Shown here: positions 39,911-49,368 of the stretch, in pieces | How the letters are laid out: every line of letters begins with the position of its first letter | Position numbering within the stretch: the first letter of the stretch is position 1 | NCBI RefSeq assembly: GCF_003058325.1 | Contig: NZ_CP028844.1 | Location: forward strand, 722,001-786,000 | Direction: 5' to 3' | From: Methylobacterium currus | Lineage (GTDB): Bacteria; Pseudomonadota; Alphaproteobacteria; Rhizobiales; Beijerinckiaceae | Length of the DNA: 64,000 bases | Made by a program: the position numbers and the translations under genes | Notes under the pieces: generated by a model | Told to the model about the DNA's origin: nothing | The model's database searches: none | Seen by the model: only the letters and a program-made list of their open reading frames with translations

Positions 39911-40810
39911 TCACTCCACCGCTCCTTGACGGCCTTCGGCCTGGGCATAGGCGAGCAGAACTGACGCCTCTGGCGAGAGGGTCTCCGGCCGCCATATTGC
40001 GTAGACCGCAGCGTGAGGCTCCGGAGCGCTGATCGGTCGGTAGATGACGCCGGGGTAATAAACGCCTAGTGCGCAAGAGCGTGTCAGCGCGATCCCGAAC
40101 CCCAATCCTACGAGATGCATGAGAGTGTCGCGATGGACCTGGGTTGGAATGATCAACCGTGGCCGGCCTTCGAGTATTGTCGCTATTTCGTTCGCCGTGC
40201 GGATGACGCGCGTTTCATCGATCGCCATCAGAAACGTTTCGCATCTGAGTGCTTCGCGACGAAGGGCGTGGTGACCGGCGAGCCGATGACCCTCCGGCAA
40301 GGCTACTACGATCGTCTCGTTCCAGCAGTGCTCGGACACGATGGACGCTTTATCCACCCGCTCTTGTATGAAAGCGACGTCAATTGTTCCGCGCGCAACT
40401 TGATCGGCGATATCGTCGCCGTCACCCTCGACAAAACGTACATCTATTGCTGCTTCTGTTTTTTGGAGCCGAGCGAGCACGTTTCGAAGTGGGCCATAGC
40501 TCAGGGAGGCGTCCAGTCCGATCCGAAGCGATGCCGATGTGCTGCCGCCGGTGAAATGACTGCAAGCGTCGCGCAGGCTATGTGAGAGCCTCTTTTGAGG
40601 CCCACCGGAAGGGGCGGACAACTTGAGAAAGCGGCGATTTTTGCTTGGCTCAAACGTTGTAGGGCGTGTTCCAACTGGTCTATCGCTACGTGGAATGCCT
40701 TCGGCTTTTTCGCTCGCGGGGACCGGCGGTCGGCGCTCCGGGCGAAGCAACAGGCGTGCTGCAATCAAGAGCACTGCCAAGAAGATGATGAAGACGGACG
40801 CGCCAGACAT
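39911..40810 (-). CDS. Membrane-anchored LysR-type substrate-binding domain, no DNA-binding domain
   Basis: 299 aa. The N-terminus is a transmembrane helix (MSGASVFIIFLAVLLIAARL) and a ~60-residue basic linker, not the LysR helix-turn-helix. From about residue 90 a LysR substrate-binding domain follows (SASLRIGLDASLSYGPLRNV, IDVRFVEGDGDDIADQVARG, LMHLVGLGFGIALTRSCALG). The ATG at 40810 and continuous frame show no break. It may be a genuine membrane sensor or a fusion produced by deletion that put a membrane-protein 5' end onto a LysR gene. The linker's mixed codon use slightly favours a recent fusion. Confidence 0.7.
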   Translation of the reverse strand: MSGASVFIIFLAVLLIAARLLLRPERRPPVPASEKAEGIPRSDRPVGTRPTTFEPSKNRRFLKLSAPSGGPQKRLSHSLRDACSHFTGGSTSASLRIGLDASLSYGPLRNVLARLQKTEAAIDVRFVEGDGDDIADQVARGTIDVAFIQERVDKASIVSEHCWNETIVVALPEGHRLAGHHALRREALRCETFLMAIDETRVIRTANEIATILEGRPRLIIPTQVHRDTLMHLVGLGFGIALTRSCALGVYYPGVIYRPISAPEPHAAVYAIWRPETLSPEASVLLAYAQAEGRQGAVE

Positions 40811-40918
40811 TGGTCATTCCGTGAAACCGAGCGGACGGTCAATCGAAGCCGCGACGTTGATCGAAGTTCGCTTGCTCTCAGGTTGATCGCGGCTGCTCCA
40901 ATCATGTTTGCGATTTTT

Positions 40919-41071
40919 TCAGGCGGAGCGTTCCTCCGATCCGCGGTCTTTTGTTGCTTTGCGCCTGTCCCGGCGGCTCGCCAGAAACAGCTTTACGCGG
41001 AGGTAGATGTTCAACCACAGCAACCCGCCGATGATGAGCAGGAGCATCAGGAGGCCTTCTGGATTCATCAT
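40919..41071 (-). CDS. Tiny single-pass membrane protein
   Basis: 50 aa starting ATGATG at 41071. Reads MMNPEGLLMLLLIIGGLLWL followed by NIYLRVKLFLASRRDRRKAT: one transmembrane helix and a strongly basic tail ending DRGSEERSA. Codon use is good, and it lies in line with the neighbouring small membrane-protein genes on the same strand (seven bases after the upstream gene's stop). Function unknown. Confidence 0.5.
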   Translation of the reverse strand: MMNPEGLLMLLLIIGGLLWLNIYLRVKLFLASRRDRRKATKDRGSEERSA

Positions 41072-41077
41072 TGTGCC

Positions 41078-41458
41078 TCATCGTGCTCCCCGCAGCAGAA
41101 CATGGTTGCTGGCGCGCGGCGGGCGCGGAGACACCGATGATGGATTGGCGGGCGCCACGGTCCATCTCATTGCGTGCGAGGCCTTCTCGGAGGGAATGTG
41201 GAGAGGGTTCGCCGGAGAGCGCCTCGGTAGCTCGATCTGATCAAAGATGTGGCGACCGAGCACGAGCAAGGCGCTGCCCGCGCTCATGCCGACGAAGCCC
41301 AACGCCGCCAGAAGCATCTCAAAGGGCGTGGCTTCATGCAGCGGAAGCACATGGACAAGTGCGTACAGGCGGCTCAACGCAAGTGCGGCAATGATCACGC
41401 CCAGCAAGCCCGCTAGTCGTAACCCTGCATTCCTTGCATCAGTTGCTGCGATTGGCAT
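41078..41458 (-). CDS. Small membrane protein, hypothetical
   Basis: 126 aa from the ATG at 41458, preceded by GGAGGG five bases upstream. Two transmembrane helices (LAGLLGVIIAALALSRLYAL and FEMLLAALGFVGMSAGSALL) with a short periplasmic loop rich in His, then a Ser/Pro-rich tail. It lies in an operon-like row with 40919-41071. No family recognised. Confidence 0.6.
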   Translation of the reverse strand: MPIAATDARNAGLRLAGLLGVIIAALALSRLYALVHVLPLHEATPFEMLLAALGFVGMSAGSALLVLGRHIFDQIELPRRSPANPLHIPSEKASHAMRWTVAPANPSSVSPRPPRASNHVLLRGAR

Positions 41459-41616
41459 GCCGCCCTCCATGGTGGCGGCAATCCAACTAAAGGCACGATC
41501 ATAAAGATTCGAGATCAGATTTTCGGGCTAGACGTAAAGATGGTGTATATATGCGCCTTACTTCCTAAGTCGGCAGCCGTGAGGTATGCCGCGTCTTTGG
41601 CCTTAAGTAGTGTGGG

Positions 41617-42585
41617 CTATAGCCATCCAGTTTTTCGGAAGCGCCGGTAGAGTGTAAGGCATATCACGGCGATGATCGACATAACCGCAGGGTAGCCATA
41701 GACGGAATGCAACTCGGGCATATGCTCGAAGTTCATCCCGTAAATGCCAGCCAAGGCAGTCGGCACGGCCAGGATCGCCGCCCATGCCGCCAGTTGGCGG
41801 GTGATGGCGCCAGTGCGTTGTTGCTCCATCAGATTGCTGAACTCGAAAACGGAAGTCAGCACCTCGCGGAGACCAGTGTTCATCGTCTCCACCCGCCGCA
41901 CGTGATCCAGCACATCGCCGAAATAGTGGCGAGCCTCGGCATCGATGCAAGGATGGTTGGTCTGAGCTAACTTACGGGCCACCTCCTCCATGGGTATCAG
42001 GATGTGTCCAAAGCGAGTGAGCTGACGCCGAAGCGTGAATATTCGGGCGATCTCGGTTCGACCCAAGAAGGCGTCGAGCGTGCGCTGCTCCATAGCCGAG
42101 ACTTCTTCCTCGAGCGACTCGACCAGTGGAATGTACCCGTCGACGATGAAATCCAGCACTGCGTGCAACACATAGTCCGTGCCTTGGCCGAGGAGATCTG
42201 GCGACTCTTCCAGGTGCTTGCGCAGCGGAAGGTGTGATCGGGTTGAGCCTTGCCGCACCGTGATGATGTGACTGTGACCGAGGAACACGGCGGTCTGTCC
42301 GTAGGCAATGACGCCGTCGTCCAGTTGCGCGGTGCGCGCGATCAGGAACAACTGATCGCCGTAGATATCGACCTTCGGCAACTGGCCGTCTTTGAGCGAG
42401 TCTTCTACCGCGAGTGGGTGAAGATTGTAGAGGGCCTGTAATGCCATGACGTCCTCCGCGCATGGGTCCGACAAGCCTATCCAAACGAACTCGGAGCGAT
42501 CCGTCGGGCAATCAACCCGTTCGCCGATGTCGACCTCGCGAATCCGACGACCGTCGCGGTAGAGATACGCTGCGATGACTGGCAT
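41617..42585 (-). CDS. corA: CorA-family divalent cation channel
   Basis: 322 aa. A long cytoplasmic N-terminal domain (FVWIGLSDPCAEDVMALQAL, HPLAVEDSLKDGQLPKVDIY) and long helix precede two C-terminal transmembrane helices. The signature pore motif GMN is present (IYGMNFEHMPEL). It forms a pentameric channel importing Mg2+ (or Co2+/Ni2+; some members export Zn2+). It lies between the tiny membrane proteins and the kdp operon, in the same direction. Confidence 0.9.
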   Translation of the reverse strand: MPVIAAYLYRDGRRIREVDIGERVDCPTDRSEFVWIGLSDPCAEDVMALQALYNLHPLAVEDSLKDGQLPKVDIYGDQLFLIARTAQLDDGVIAYGQTAVFLGHSHIITVRQGSTRSHLPLRKHLEESPDLLGQGTDYVLHAVLDFIVDGYIPLVESLEEEVSAMEQRTLDAFLGRTEIARIFTLRRQLTRFGHILIPMEEVARKLAQTNHPCIDAEARHYFGDVLDHVRRVETMNTGLREVLTSVFEFSNLMEQQRTGAITRQLAAWAAILAVPTALAGIYGMNFEHMPELHSVYGYPAVMSIIAVICLTLYRRFRKTGWL

Positions 42586-42802
42586 CAGTCCTCTTTCTGT
42601 ATGAGGAGGTGCGGCCCGAGCTTAGTCGCCCGACCTGCAGTCGTCATCGCGATGACCGACGATTGTGTGCGGCTACAGCGCTTGTGACGTCGGGCTGATT
42701 GGCTCGCCGTGGTTCTAAGCGGCGCGGACATTGCGGTCGATGCCGGCTTGGGGAGCACCTCTGGTCGGGGCTTGACCTCGCTCTCGGCGGCCGGCGGTAA
42801 AA

Positions 42803-43063
42803 TCATGTTCGACCGATTGGATGACTCGCCTCGACGTCTCGCGCAGCCAACTCGCGGCGCGTTGCATATCGCGCGGCGAGATCGAGATGAAGTCTCTTGA
42901 CCGCTACATCTGAAGCGTTGGCCGCTAACTCCAGTTCCTGTGCCGCCCGGCGGGCGAAATATGCTTCGTCCGATACCGGATCGACGCTCTTCGCGTTGGT
43001 GCTCCGGACCGAGGAAGCAGTCTCCGATGGGCTGGCGGGGACGGGCTCTTCTTCAGCCGCCAT
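42803..43063 (-). CDS. Small protein, hypothetical (follows SpoIIAA-like gene)
   Basis: 86 aa. A polar N-terminus then a helical segment EAYFARRAAQELELAANASD with KRLHLDLAARYATRRELAAR. This 'YF.RRA..E..LA' plus 'H..LA..Y' pattern is common in short alphaproteobacterial proteins of unknown function. Overlaps the end of the SpoIIAA-like gene by 11 bp, so probably co-translated. Confidence 0.6.
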   Translation of the reverse strand: MAAEEEPVPASPSETASSVRSTNAKSVDPVSDEAYFARRAAQELELAANASDVAVKRLHLDLAARYATRRELAARDVEASHPIGRT

Positions 43064-43805
43064 GGCGGCGCAACCAGGCCCGTGCAGCCTCTTCGTCGCC
43101 AGCCGCGAAATGACGGGCTTCCATCTTGAGCAGCGGATCGAAGAGGTTGGTGAGGCGACTTATCCAGTCGGGCCCGCCGACGAGCGCATATCGCTCGATA
43201 TGGCGTAACAGTCCGATCTTCAGTTCGAGCAGCCTCGTATCAACGAGCAGCGACGGCTCGAAGCCGTCGTAGTGACGGACGATGCCGAGGAGACGGCGAC
43301 CGCCCCCGCCGCTGAACGCGGCCGAAAGCCTCTCGGCGAGATTGCGCGCATCCGCGCTGGTGATGCGCCCGTCGATCTCGAAGGTGAAAATATCGGAATC
43401 ACCGTTCTCTAAGACCCGCAGGCTTTCAGGATGCGCGCAATCGACGTCACCGCGAACCCAGGCGAGGGCGTGCTCCCGACGATCGGGCGTATAGGACTGA
43501 TAGCTGACATAGGGCAGCAAGGCGTTTTCGATCCGGGCGGCGTTACGGATCCAAGCCTGGTCGCTGACGATGGCGATCCGTCCGAATTGTCTGAGCCGTG
43601 CCAAGTAGCGGAACGCATTGCCAAGATCGCTACGCCACGCCTCCGAGGACATGCCCTTGAAGTTGCGGACTTCCGCGAAGACATGGACGGTGTCGCCGCG
43701 CTCAAGCGCCGTATCAAGCTGCCGCATGGCGGTTTCGACGTCAGCTTTCTCGATACGGCCGTCGGTGGCCAATTCGATGACAGTTTCATTCTGATTTTCG
43801 GCCAT
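43053..43805 (-). CDS. Tandem SpoIIAA-like (STAS-related) protein
   Basis: 250 aa made of two SpoIIAA-like repeats: residues 1-125 (VIELATDGRIEKADVETAMR, then RIAIVSDQAWIRNAARIENA) and 130-250 (IFTFEIDGRITSADARNLAE, then RYALVGGPDWISRLTNLFDP). Each has the 'DG+I....' start and the 'W....' helix of the family, which are lipid- or stress-linked soluble proteins. It lies 44 bp after kdpE in the same direction, so it may be co-regulated with potassium uptake or osmotic stress. Function unknown. Confidence 0.72.
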   Translation of the reverse strand: MAENQNETVIELATDGRIEKADVETAMRQLDTALERGDTVHVFAEVRNFKGMSSEAWRSDLGNAFRYLARLRQFGRIAIVSDQAWIRNAARIENALLPYVSYQSYTPDRREHALAWVRGDVDCAHPESLRVLENGDSDIFTFEIDGRITSADARNLAERLSAAFSGGGGRRLLGIVRHYDGFEPSLLVDTRLLELKIGLLRHIERYALVGGPDWISRLTNLFDPLLKMEARHFAAGDEEAARAWLRRHGG

Positions 43806-43849
43806 GATCTGGTCCTTGCGGATTGTCGGATTGATCCGGTTGTTCAGCC

Positions 43850-44569
43850 TCAGCTATGACGTGCCTCGGCGGCCTCCAGGCCGGACAAGCGGTATCCGAC
43901 CTGCAATTCCGTCAGGAGGTGCTGGGGCTGCGACGGCTCCTCTTCGAGCTTTTGCCTGAGCTGCGCCATGTAGATGCGGAGGTAATGGGCGCGTTCTGAG
44001 TATCCGGGACCCCACACCTCCATAAGCAGTTGGCGGTGGGTTAGCACCTTGCCGTGGCCACGGACCAACGCCGTCAGAAGTCGAAACTCGTTGGGCGTGA
44101 GATGGACGGGTATGCCCGCGCGCGCAACTTCGTGCGTGGCAAGATTGATGGTGACCGACCCGAACTTGGCTACGGGCGACGCTGCGCCGCCGTTCGATAC
44201 GGTGCCGGCGCGCCGCAGTTGTGCCCGCACTCGCGCCAGGAGTTCGGGCACGCCAAACGGCTTGACCAGATAGTCGTCGGCGCCGGCGTCAAGCGCCTCC
44301 ACCTTTTCGGTTTCCTGCTCGCGCGCGGATAGTACGAGAACGGGCGCTGACATCCAGCCGCGCACTTCCCGGATCAGCGTCTTGCCGTCGCCGTCGGGTA
44401 GTCCGAGATCGACGATCATCAGGTCGGGCTTGCGACTGCCCGCATTCAGCCGCGCCTCTTCGGCCGTCGCCGTCTCGAAGACATTCATGCCCTCTTTTTC
44501 CAGCGCCATGCGGATAAAGCGCCGAATATCGGCTTCGTCTTCAACGATCAGAATGCGCGGCTTGATCAT
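43850..44569 (-). CDS. kdpE: KdpE response regulator
   Basis: 239 aa from the ATG at 44569 (MIKPRILIVEDEADIRRFIR), overlapping the kdpD end by 29 bp. Receiver domain with Asp in DLMIVDLGLPDGDG, Lys in DDYLVKPFGVPELL, and OmpR-type winged helix (HLTPNEFRLLTALVRGHGKV, RIYMAQLRQKLEEEP). Activated by KdpD phosphorylation to turn on the kdp operon when K+ is low or osmolarity is high. Confidence 0.95.
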   Translation of the reverse strand: MIKPRILIVEDEADIRRFIRMALEKEGMNVFETATAEEARLNAGSRKPDLMIVDLGLPDGDGKTLIREVRGWMSAPVLVLSAREQETEKVEALDAGADDYLVKPFGVPELLARVRAQLRRAGTVSNGGAASPVAKFGSVTINLATHEVARAGIPVHLTPNEFRLLTALVRGHGKVLTHRQLLMEVWGPGYSERAHYLRIYMAQLRQKLEEEPSQPQHLLTELQVGYRLSGLEAAEARHS

Positions 44570-47231
44570 GGATCGGTTCACTTTCGATCGCAGGCGGCGT
44601 CCCAAGCGGCAGTCGTATCTCGAACGCAGCTCCGTTTGGTTTGCGCTGTTCGGCTCGGATGCTTCCGCCGTGAGCCGTGATGATACTGCGGCAGAGCGCG
44701 AGCCCCAATCCAACGCCGGCGACCGACGACTCCTTCTGCCCGCGCGCGAACGGCTCGAAGAGCATTTCCGGATCCCGCACGGGGAGCCCGGGGCCATTAT
44801 CTTCAACGATAAGATACATGGTGTCCGCCGTAGCACCGGCCCGAACGTTTATCGTGCTATCGCGCGGCGTATACTTGGCGGCGTTGTCGAACAGATTGAT
44901 AAGAACGCGCTCGATGAGCGTGGCATCGGCCTCTATGAGCGGAAGATCCGCCGGCAGATTGGTGCGAACCTTGCGAGGTTCGAGGATCGCGCGCGATTGT
45001 AACACGGCGCTGCCGACGATCTCGCTCAAGGAATTCCATTCCTTGTTGAGCCGCACGCCTTCGCTTTGCATGCGTGCCAGGTCGAGCAGGTTGGCAACGA
45101 GGCGCTTGAGCTCGTCGGCCTGAACCCGGATCGAGCGCGCCAGGTCACTGCGATCTTCGACTGGAAGCTCTTTGCGATGCTCGAGCGTCTCGGCCAGGCC
45201 GCGGATCGCGGTCAGCGGCGTCTTGAGGTCGTGCGATACGGCCGACAGCAGCGCGTTGCGGAGCTTCTCACCCTCCATCCGGACCAGGGTTTCCTGTGCG
45301 ACTTCCATGAAGTGGATGCGCTCGAGCGTGAGGCCAATGGTCGAGCAGCAGGCATCAAGCAGACGGCGATCGTCCGGATCGTCGGGCAGCGGCGCGCCGA
45401 CCGGCACGACCGCCAGCACTCCGCGCATGGCCATCGACGCTTTCAGGGGAAGGTACAGGGCGTGGGCGGCGCTCAAGGTCTGAGTGCCAAGGCCCGCTTG
45501 TTGTCCATGATCGAAAGCCCATTGTGCGGTCGATGTATCGACAAGGCCGGGGTCCTCGGTAGGCATCAAGCGCTCGTTCTTGTCGGGAACCAGGAGGATG
45601 ATCCGCGCTTCGAACAGTGGTGTCAGCGCTTCCCGGCAAATCGCGACAACTTGGTCAATCTTGATCGCGCTTGAGAGGTCGCGGGCGATCCTGGCCAAGG
45701 CCGACGCCCGTCGTTCTCCGGCACGGGCTACACGAGCTTCCGATCGGAGGCGCGCCGCGAGTTGGCTGATCACGACTGCGACTACCATCATAAGCGCGAA
45801 AGTGAATATGTATTGCGTGTCGGTGACCGCGAACGAGAGCTTCGGCTCGACGAAGAAGAAGTCAAAGCAGCCTACCGAAAGCAGGGACGCCCACGCCCCG
45901 GCGAGGCGGCCGAGTCGCAAGGCGATGAACACGGTCGTCACCAGGAAAAGCATGACGACGTTGGAAAGATCGAAAAAGCCTACGAGCTGGGAGGCGAGGA
46001 AGGTCGCCGCGCCGCATGCGAGCGTGGCGATGCCAAGCGCCGCGATCTGCGTCTGCGGCTCCTCCGGTATCCAACGAACTCGGCGGGTCGCCCGGACTTC
46101 GTCAACGCTCAGCAGCAGGAGCCCAATTTCCGGATTGGCGCGGGCAAGCCGTTCCTGCAATCGACGTTTGAACGTAAATATGCGTCGGCGAGCTGTGTTT
46201 CCGATGATGAGCTTGGTGGCGTTGCGCTTTCGAGCATAGTCGAGGATCGCCTCGGTAATGTCTTGGCCAGGGACATTTGCAAACTCCGCGCCGGCTGATT
46301 GGGCCGTCTTCGCGATGACGAGCAGCGCCTCGCGGGATCGCGCGTCATTATTTTGATAGGGCTGATCGACGTGGACGACGATCCATTTGGCCTGAAGCCG
46401 CTGGGCGAGGCGCCCGGCTTCACGGACGAGCTTTTCCTGGGACCGATCCGCGCTGACGCAGACCATGAGCAATTCCTGCGTCGGCCAGACCGTCTTGATC
46501 GCGTGCGAGACGCGGTAGGTCCGGACATCGGCGTTGACCCGGTCGGCGACGCGGCGGAGCGCAAGCTCGCGTAGCGCGATCAGATTGCCGCGGCGGAAGA
46601 AGTTCTGACGCGCGCGCTCGATTGACACGGGCAAGTAGACCTTGCCGGCGTTCATGCGGGCGAGCAGATCGTCCGGCGGCAGATCGACCAGCACGACATC
46701 GGTCGCGGAATCGAAAATGCGATCGGGTACGGTTTCACGGACGCGAATGCCGATAATGCCGCCGACGATGTCGTTGAGGCTGTCGAGGTGCTGTACGTTG
46801 AGCGCGGTGTAGACATCGACGCCGGCGTCGAGCAGCTCTTCGACATCTTGCCACCGCTTGGCATGGCGGCTGCCGGCGACGTTCGTGTGGGCAAGCTCGT
46901 CGACCACCAGCAGCTTGTAGTCGGACGCCAGGGCGCCATCGAGATCGAACTCGGTGACAGGCCTGCCATTACCCGGCAACGTCTTGCGCGGGAGAATGGC
47001 AAAGCCGTCGATCAGCGCCTCGGTTTCCTTGCGGCCGTGCGTCTCGACGATGCCGATTCCGACGCGCACGCCCTCAGCCTGAGCCTGCCGCGCCGCTTGA
47101 AGCATCGCAAAGGTCTTCCCCACCCCAGCGCAGGCCCCGAAGAAAATCTTGAGCTGTCCGCGTTTGGAGTGCTCTGCGTTACCTCTTACGGCCTCCAGAA
47201 GAGCGTCCGGATCAGGTCGCTGATCGTTCAT
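44541..47231 (-). CDS. kdpD: KdpD sensor histidine kinase
   Basis: 896 aa, normal length. N-terminal KdpD domain with Walker A GACAGVGKTFAMLQAAR, a Usp-like domain (about 245-370), four close transmembrane helices of the DUF4118 region (about 395-490), a GAF-like domain, and HisKA with phospho-acceptor His in AVSHDLKTPLTAIRGLAE. HATPase with LINLFDNAAKYTPRDS and GVGLGLALCRSII. Senses K+ and turgor. It follows kdpB after a strong hairpin. Confidence 0.96.
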   Translation of the reverse strand: MNDQRPDPDALLEAVRGNAEHSKRGQLKIFFGACAGVGKTFAMLQAARQAQAEGVRVGIGIVETHGRKETEALIDGFAILPRKTLPGNGRPVTEFDLDGALASDYKLLVVDELAHTNVAGSRHAKRWQDVEELLDAGVDVYTALNVQHLDSLNDIVGGIIGIRVRETVPDRIFDSATDVVLVDLPPDDLLARMNAGKVYLPVSIERARQNFFRRGNLIALRELALRRVADRVNADVRTYRVSHAIKTVWPTQELLMVCVSADRSQEKLVREAGRLAQRLQAKWIVVHVDQPYQNNDARSREALLVIAKTAQSAGAEFANVPGQDITEAILDYARKRNATKLIIGNTARRRIFTFKRRLQERLARANPEIGLLLLSVDEVRATRRVRWIPEEPQTQIAALGIATLACGAATFLASQLVGFFDLSNVVMLFLVTTVFIALRLGRLAGAWASLLSVGCFDFFFVEPKLSFAVTDTQYIFTFALMMVVAVVISQLAARLRSEARVARAGERRASALARIARDLSSAIKIDQVVAICREALTPLFEARIILLVPDKNERLMPTEDPGLVDTSTAQWAFDHGQQAGLGTQTLSAAHALYLPLKASMAMRGVLAVVPVGAPLPDDPDDRRLLDACCSTIGLTLERIHFMEVAQETLVRMEGEKLRNALLSAVSHDLKTPLTAIRGLAETLEHRKELPVEDRSDLARSIRVQADELKRLVANLLDLARMQSEGVRLNKEWNSLSEIVGSAVLQSRAILEPRKVRTNLPADLPLIEADATLIERVLINLFDNAAKYTPRDSTINVRAGATADTMYLIVEDNGPGLPVRDPEMLFEPFARGQKESSVAGVGLGLALCRSIITAHGGSIRAEQRKPNGAAFEIRLPLGTPPAIESEPIHDQAAHSDR

Positions 47232-47256
47232 CGTCTACTGCCTCACGCCAGTGCCG

Positions 47257-47284
47257 CACGCCGTTCGTCTAAAAGAACGGCGTG
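47257..47284 (-). terminator. Perfect hairpin overlapping the kdpB stop codon
   Basis: CACGCCGTTC, an 8-base loop that includes the kdpB stop, then GAACGGCGTG: a perfect 10-bp stem on the transcribed strand, between kdpB and kdpD. No U-run follows, so attenuation or RNA stabilisation of the upstream genes is more likely than full termination. Confidence 0.6.
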
Positions 47285-49353
47285 AGCACGAGGTCGATGA
47301 GCTTTATACCTATAAATGGCACGATAATCCCGCCTAATCCGTAGATGAGCAGGTTCCGACCGAGAAGCCGCGCCGCCGGTTCGGCGCGATACTTCACCCC
47401 GCGTAGGGCGAGCGGGATTAGCACGACGATGATCAGCGCGTTGAAGATGACCGCAGAGAGAATCGCCGAGGCCGGGCTGTGCAGTCCCATCACGTTGAGC
47501 GCGGCGAGCGGCGGATAGGTCGCGACGAAGGCGGCGGGAATGATCGCGAAATACTTGGCCAGGTCGTTTGCGACGCTAAAGGTCGTGAGCGCGCCGCGCG
47601 TCATGATCATCTGCTTGCCGACTTCGACGACGCGCAGCAGCTTGGTTGGGTTGCTGTCGAGATCGACCATATTGCCGGCTTCCTTGGCCGCCTGCGTACC
47701 GCTGTTCATCGCGACGGCGACATCGGCTTGGGCGAGCGCGGGCGCGTCGTTGGTGCCGTCGCCGGTCATCGCGACGAGCCGTCCCTCAGCCTGGTACTGG
47801 CGAATAAGCCGGAGCTTGTCCTCCGGCGTCGCCTCAGCCAAGTAATCGTCGACGCCGGCTTCGGCCGCGATGGTCGCTGCCGTCAACTGGTTGTCGCCGG
47901 TGATCATCACGGTCTTGATGCCCATCGCGCGAAGCTCGGCGAAGCGCTCCTTGATCCCGCCTTTGATGATGTCCTTGAGCTCGATCACGCCCAGGACATT
48001 GGTTCCGTCGCTAACGACGAGCGGTGTGCTGCCGCGGCGAGAAACTTCTTCGACGGTCGTGGTCACTTCCTTGGGGAAGACACCGCCCATCGCCTCGACA
48101 TGGGCGCGGATCGCACTGGCCGCACCTTTCCGGATCTGGCGGCCGTCGATGTTGATGCCGCTCATTCGGGTTTGCGCGGTGAAACCGATTGTCTCCGCGC
48201 CCTGAAGCTCGCGGCCGCGGATGCCGAAAGCGTTTTTGGCCAGGATCACGATAGAGCGCCCTTCGGGCGTCTCGTCGGCAAGGGATGCGAGCTGCGCCGC
48301 GTCGGCCAGCGCGGGCTCTTTGATGCCGGGCGCGGGATGAAACTTCGTCGCCTCGCGATTGCCGAGCGTGATCGTGCCGGTCTTGTCGAGGAGGAGGACG
48401 TCGACATCACCCGCCGCCTCGATCGCGCGGCCAGAGGTGGCCAGCACATTGGCCTTCATCATCCGGCTCATACCGGCGATGCCCACGGCTGAGAGCAGTG
48501 CTCCGATCGTCGTCGGGATGAGGCAAACGAGAAGCGCAATGAGCACCGTGATCGTCACCACCGTGCCCGAGCCGTTGATGATCGTGCTGAAGCTAGAGAA
48601 CGGCAGGAGGGTGACGCAGACGAGCAGGAAGATGATCGTGAGTGCGACCAATAGGATCGTGAGTGCGATCTCGTTGGGTGTCTTGCCACGCTTAGCGCCT
48701 TCGACCATCGCGATCATGCGATCGAGGAAGGCCTCGCCCGGCTTGGCAGTGACCTCGACAACAATCCAGTCCGAAAGCACGCGTGTGCCGCCCGTCACGG
48801 ATGCGAAGTCGCCGCCTGCCTCGCGGATGACGGGGGCGGACTCGCCGGTGATTGCGGACTCATCCACCGAAGCTGCGCCTTGCAGCACTTCGCCGTCGGC
48901 CGGGATGATCTCGCCAGCCTCGACAAGCACGTATGCTCCCACACCCAGTTCGTCGCTCGCCTGAGGCCAGGATTCGGCGTCACGTCGCGGCTCCTTGAGC
49001 ATCCGAGCGAGAACGCGCTGGCGGGTGGCGCGCAGCGCATCGGCCTGCGCCTTGCCGCGCCCTTCCGCCATGGCCTCGGCAGCGTTGGCGAAAAGGACCG
49101 TGAACCAAAGCCATGCGGCGATCGCGAAGATGAAGGGAGCGGACGCCTCGCCCTTGCCGGTCACGGCCTGAATGAAAAGCAAAGTTGTGACGATGCTGCC
49201 GAGAAACACGACGAACATCACCGGGTTCTTGATCTGAACGCGCGGTGACAGCTTCTTGAAGGCTTCCGCGGCCACTGATGCCCACGGCACTTGCTTGACG
49301 TTTCCGCCGAGGACGGCGGCGCTCTGCGCCGTAGGAGTCTCTAGATCGGACAT
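47269..49353 (-). CDS. kdpB: KdpB, P-type ATPase subunit
   Basis: 694 aa. Phosphorylation site [19 protein letters not shown] actuator motif [10 protein letters not shown], hinge [20 protein letters not shown]. It hydrolyses ATP to power K+ uptake through KdpA. Here it comes after kdpC in the operon, not before it (15 bp gap). The 3' end forms the stem of a hairpin. Confidence 0.97.
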   Translation of the reverse strand: MSDLETPTAQSAAVLGGNVKQVPWASVAAEAFKKLSPRVQIKNPVMFVVFLGSIVTTLLFIQAVTGKGEASAPFIFAIAAWLWFTVLFANAAEAMAEGRGKAQADALRATRQRVLARMLKEPRRDAESWPQASDELGVGAYVLVEAGEIIPADGEVLQGAASVDESAITGESAPVIREAGGDFASVTGGTRVLSDWIVVEVTAKPGEAFLDRMIAMVEGAKRGKTPNEIALTILLVALTIIFLLVCVTLLPFSSFSTIINGSGTVVTITVLIALLVCLIPTTIGALLSAVGIAGMSRMMKANVLATSGRAIEAAGDVDVLLLDKTGTITLGNREATKFHPAPGIKEPALADAAQLASLADETPEGRSIVILAKNAFGIRGRELQGAETIGFTAQTRMSGINIDGRQIRKGAASAIRAHVEAMGGVFPKEVTTTVEEVSRRGSTPLVVSDGTNVLGVIELKDIIKGGIKERFAELRAMGIKTVMITGDNQLTAATIAAEAGVDDYLAEATPEDKLRLIRQYQAEGRLVAMTGDGTNDAPALAQADVAVAMNSGTQAAKEAGNMVDLDSNPTKLLRVVEVGKQMIMTRGALTTFSVANDLAKYFAIIPAAFVATYPPLAALNVMGLHSPASAILSAVIFNALIIVVLIPLALRGVKYRAEPAARLLGRNLLIYGLGGIIVPFIGIKLIDLVLTPFF

Positions 49354-49368
49354 GATGCCACCTCGGTT

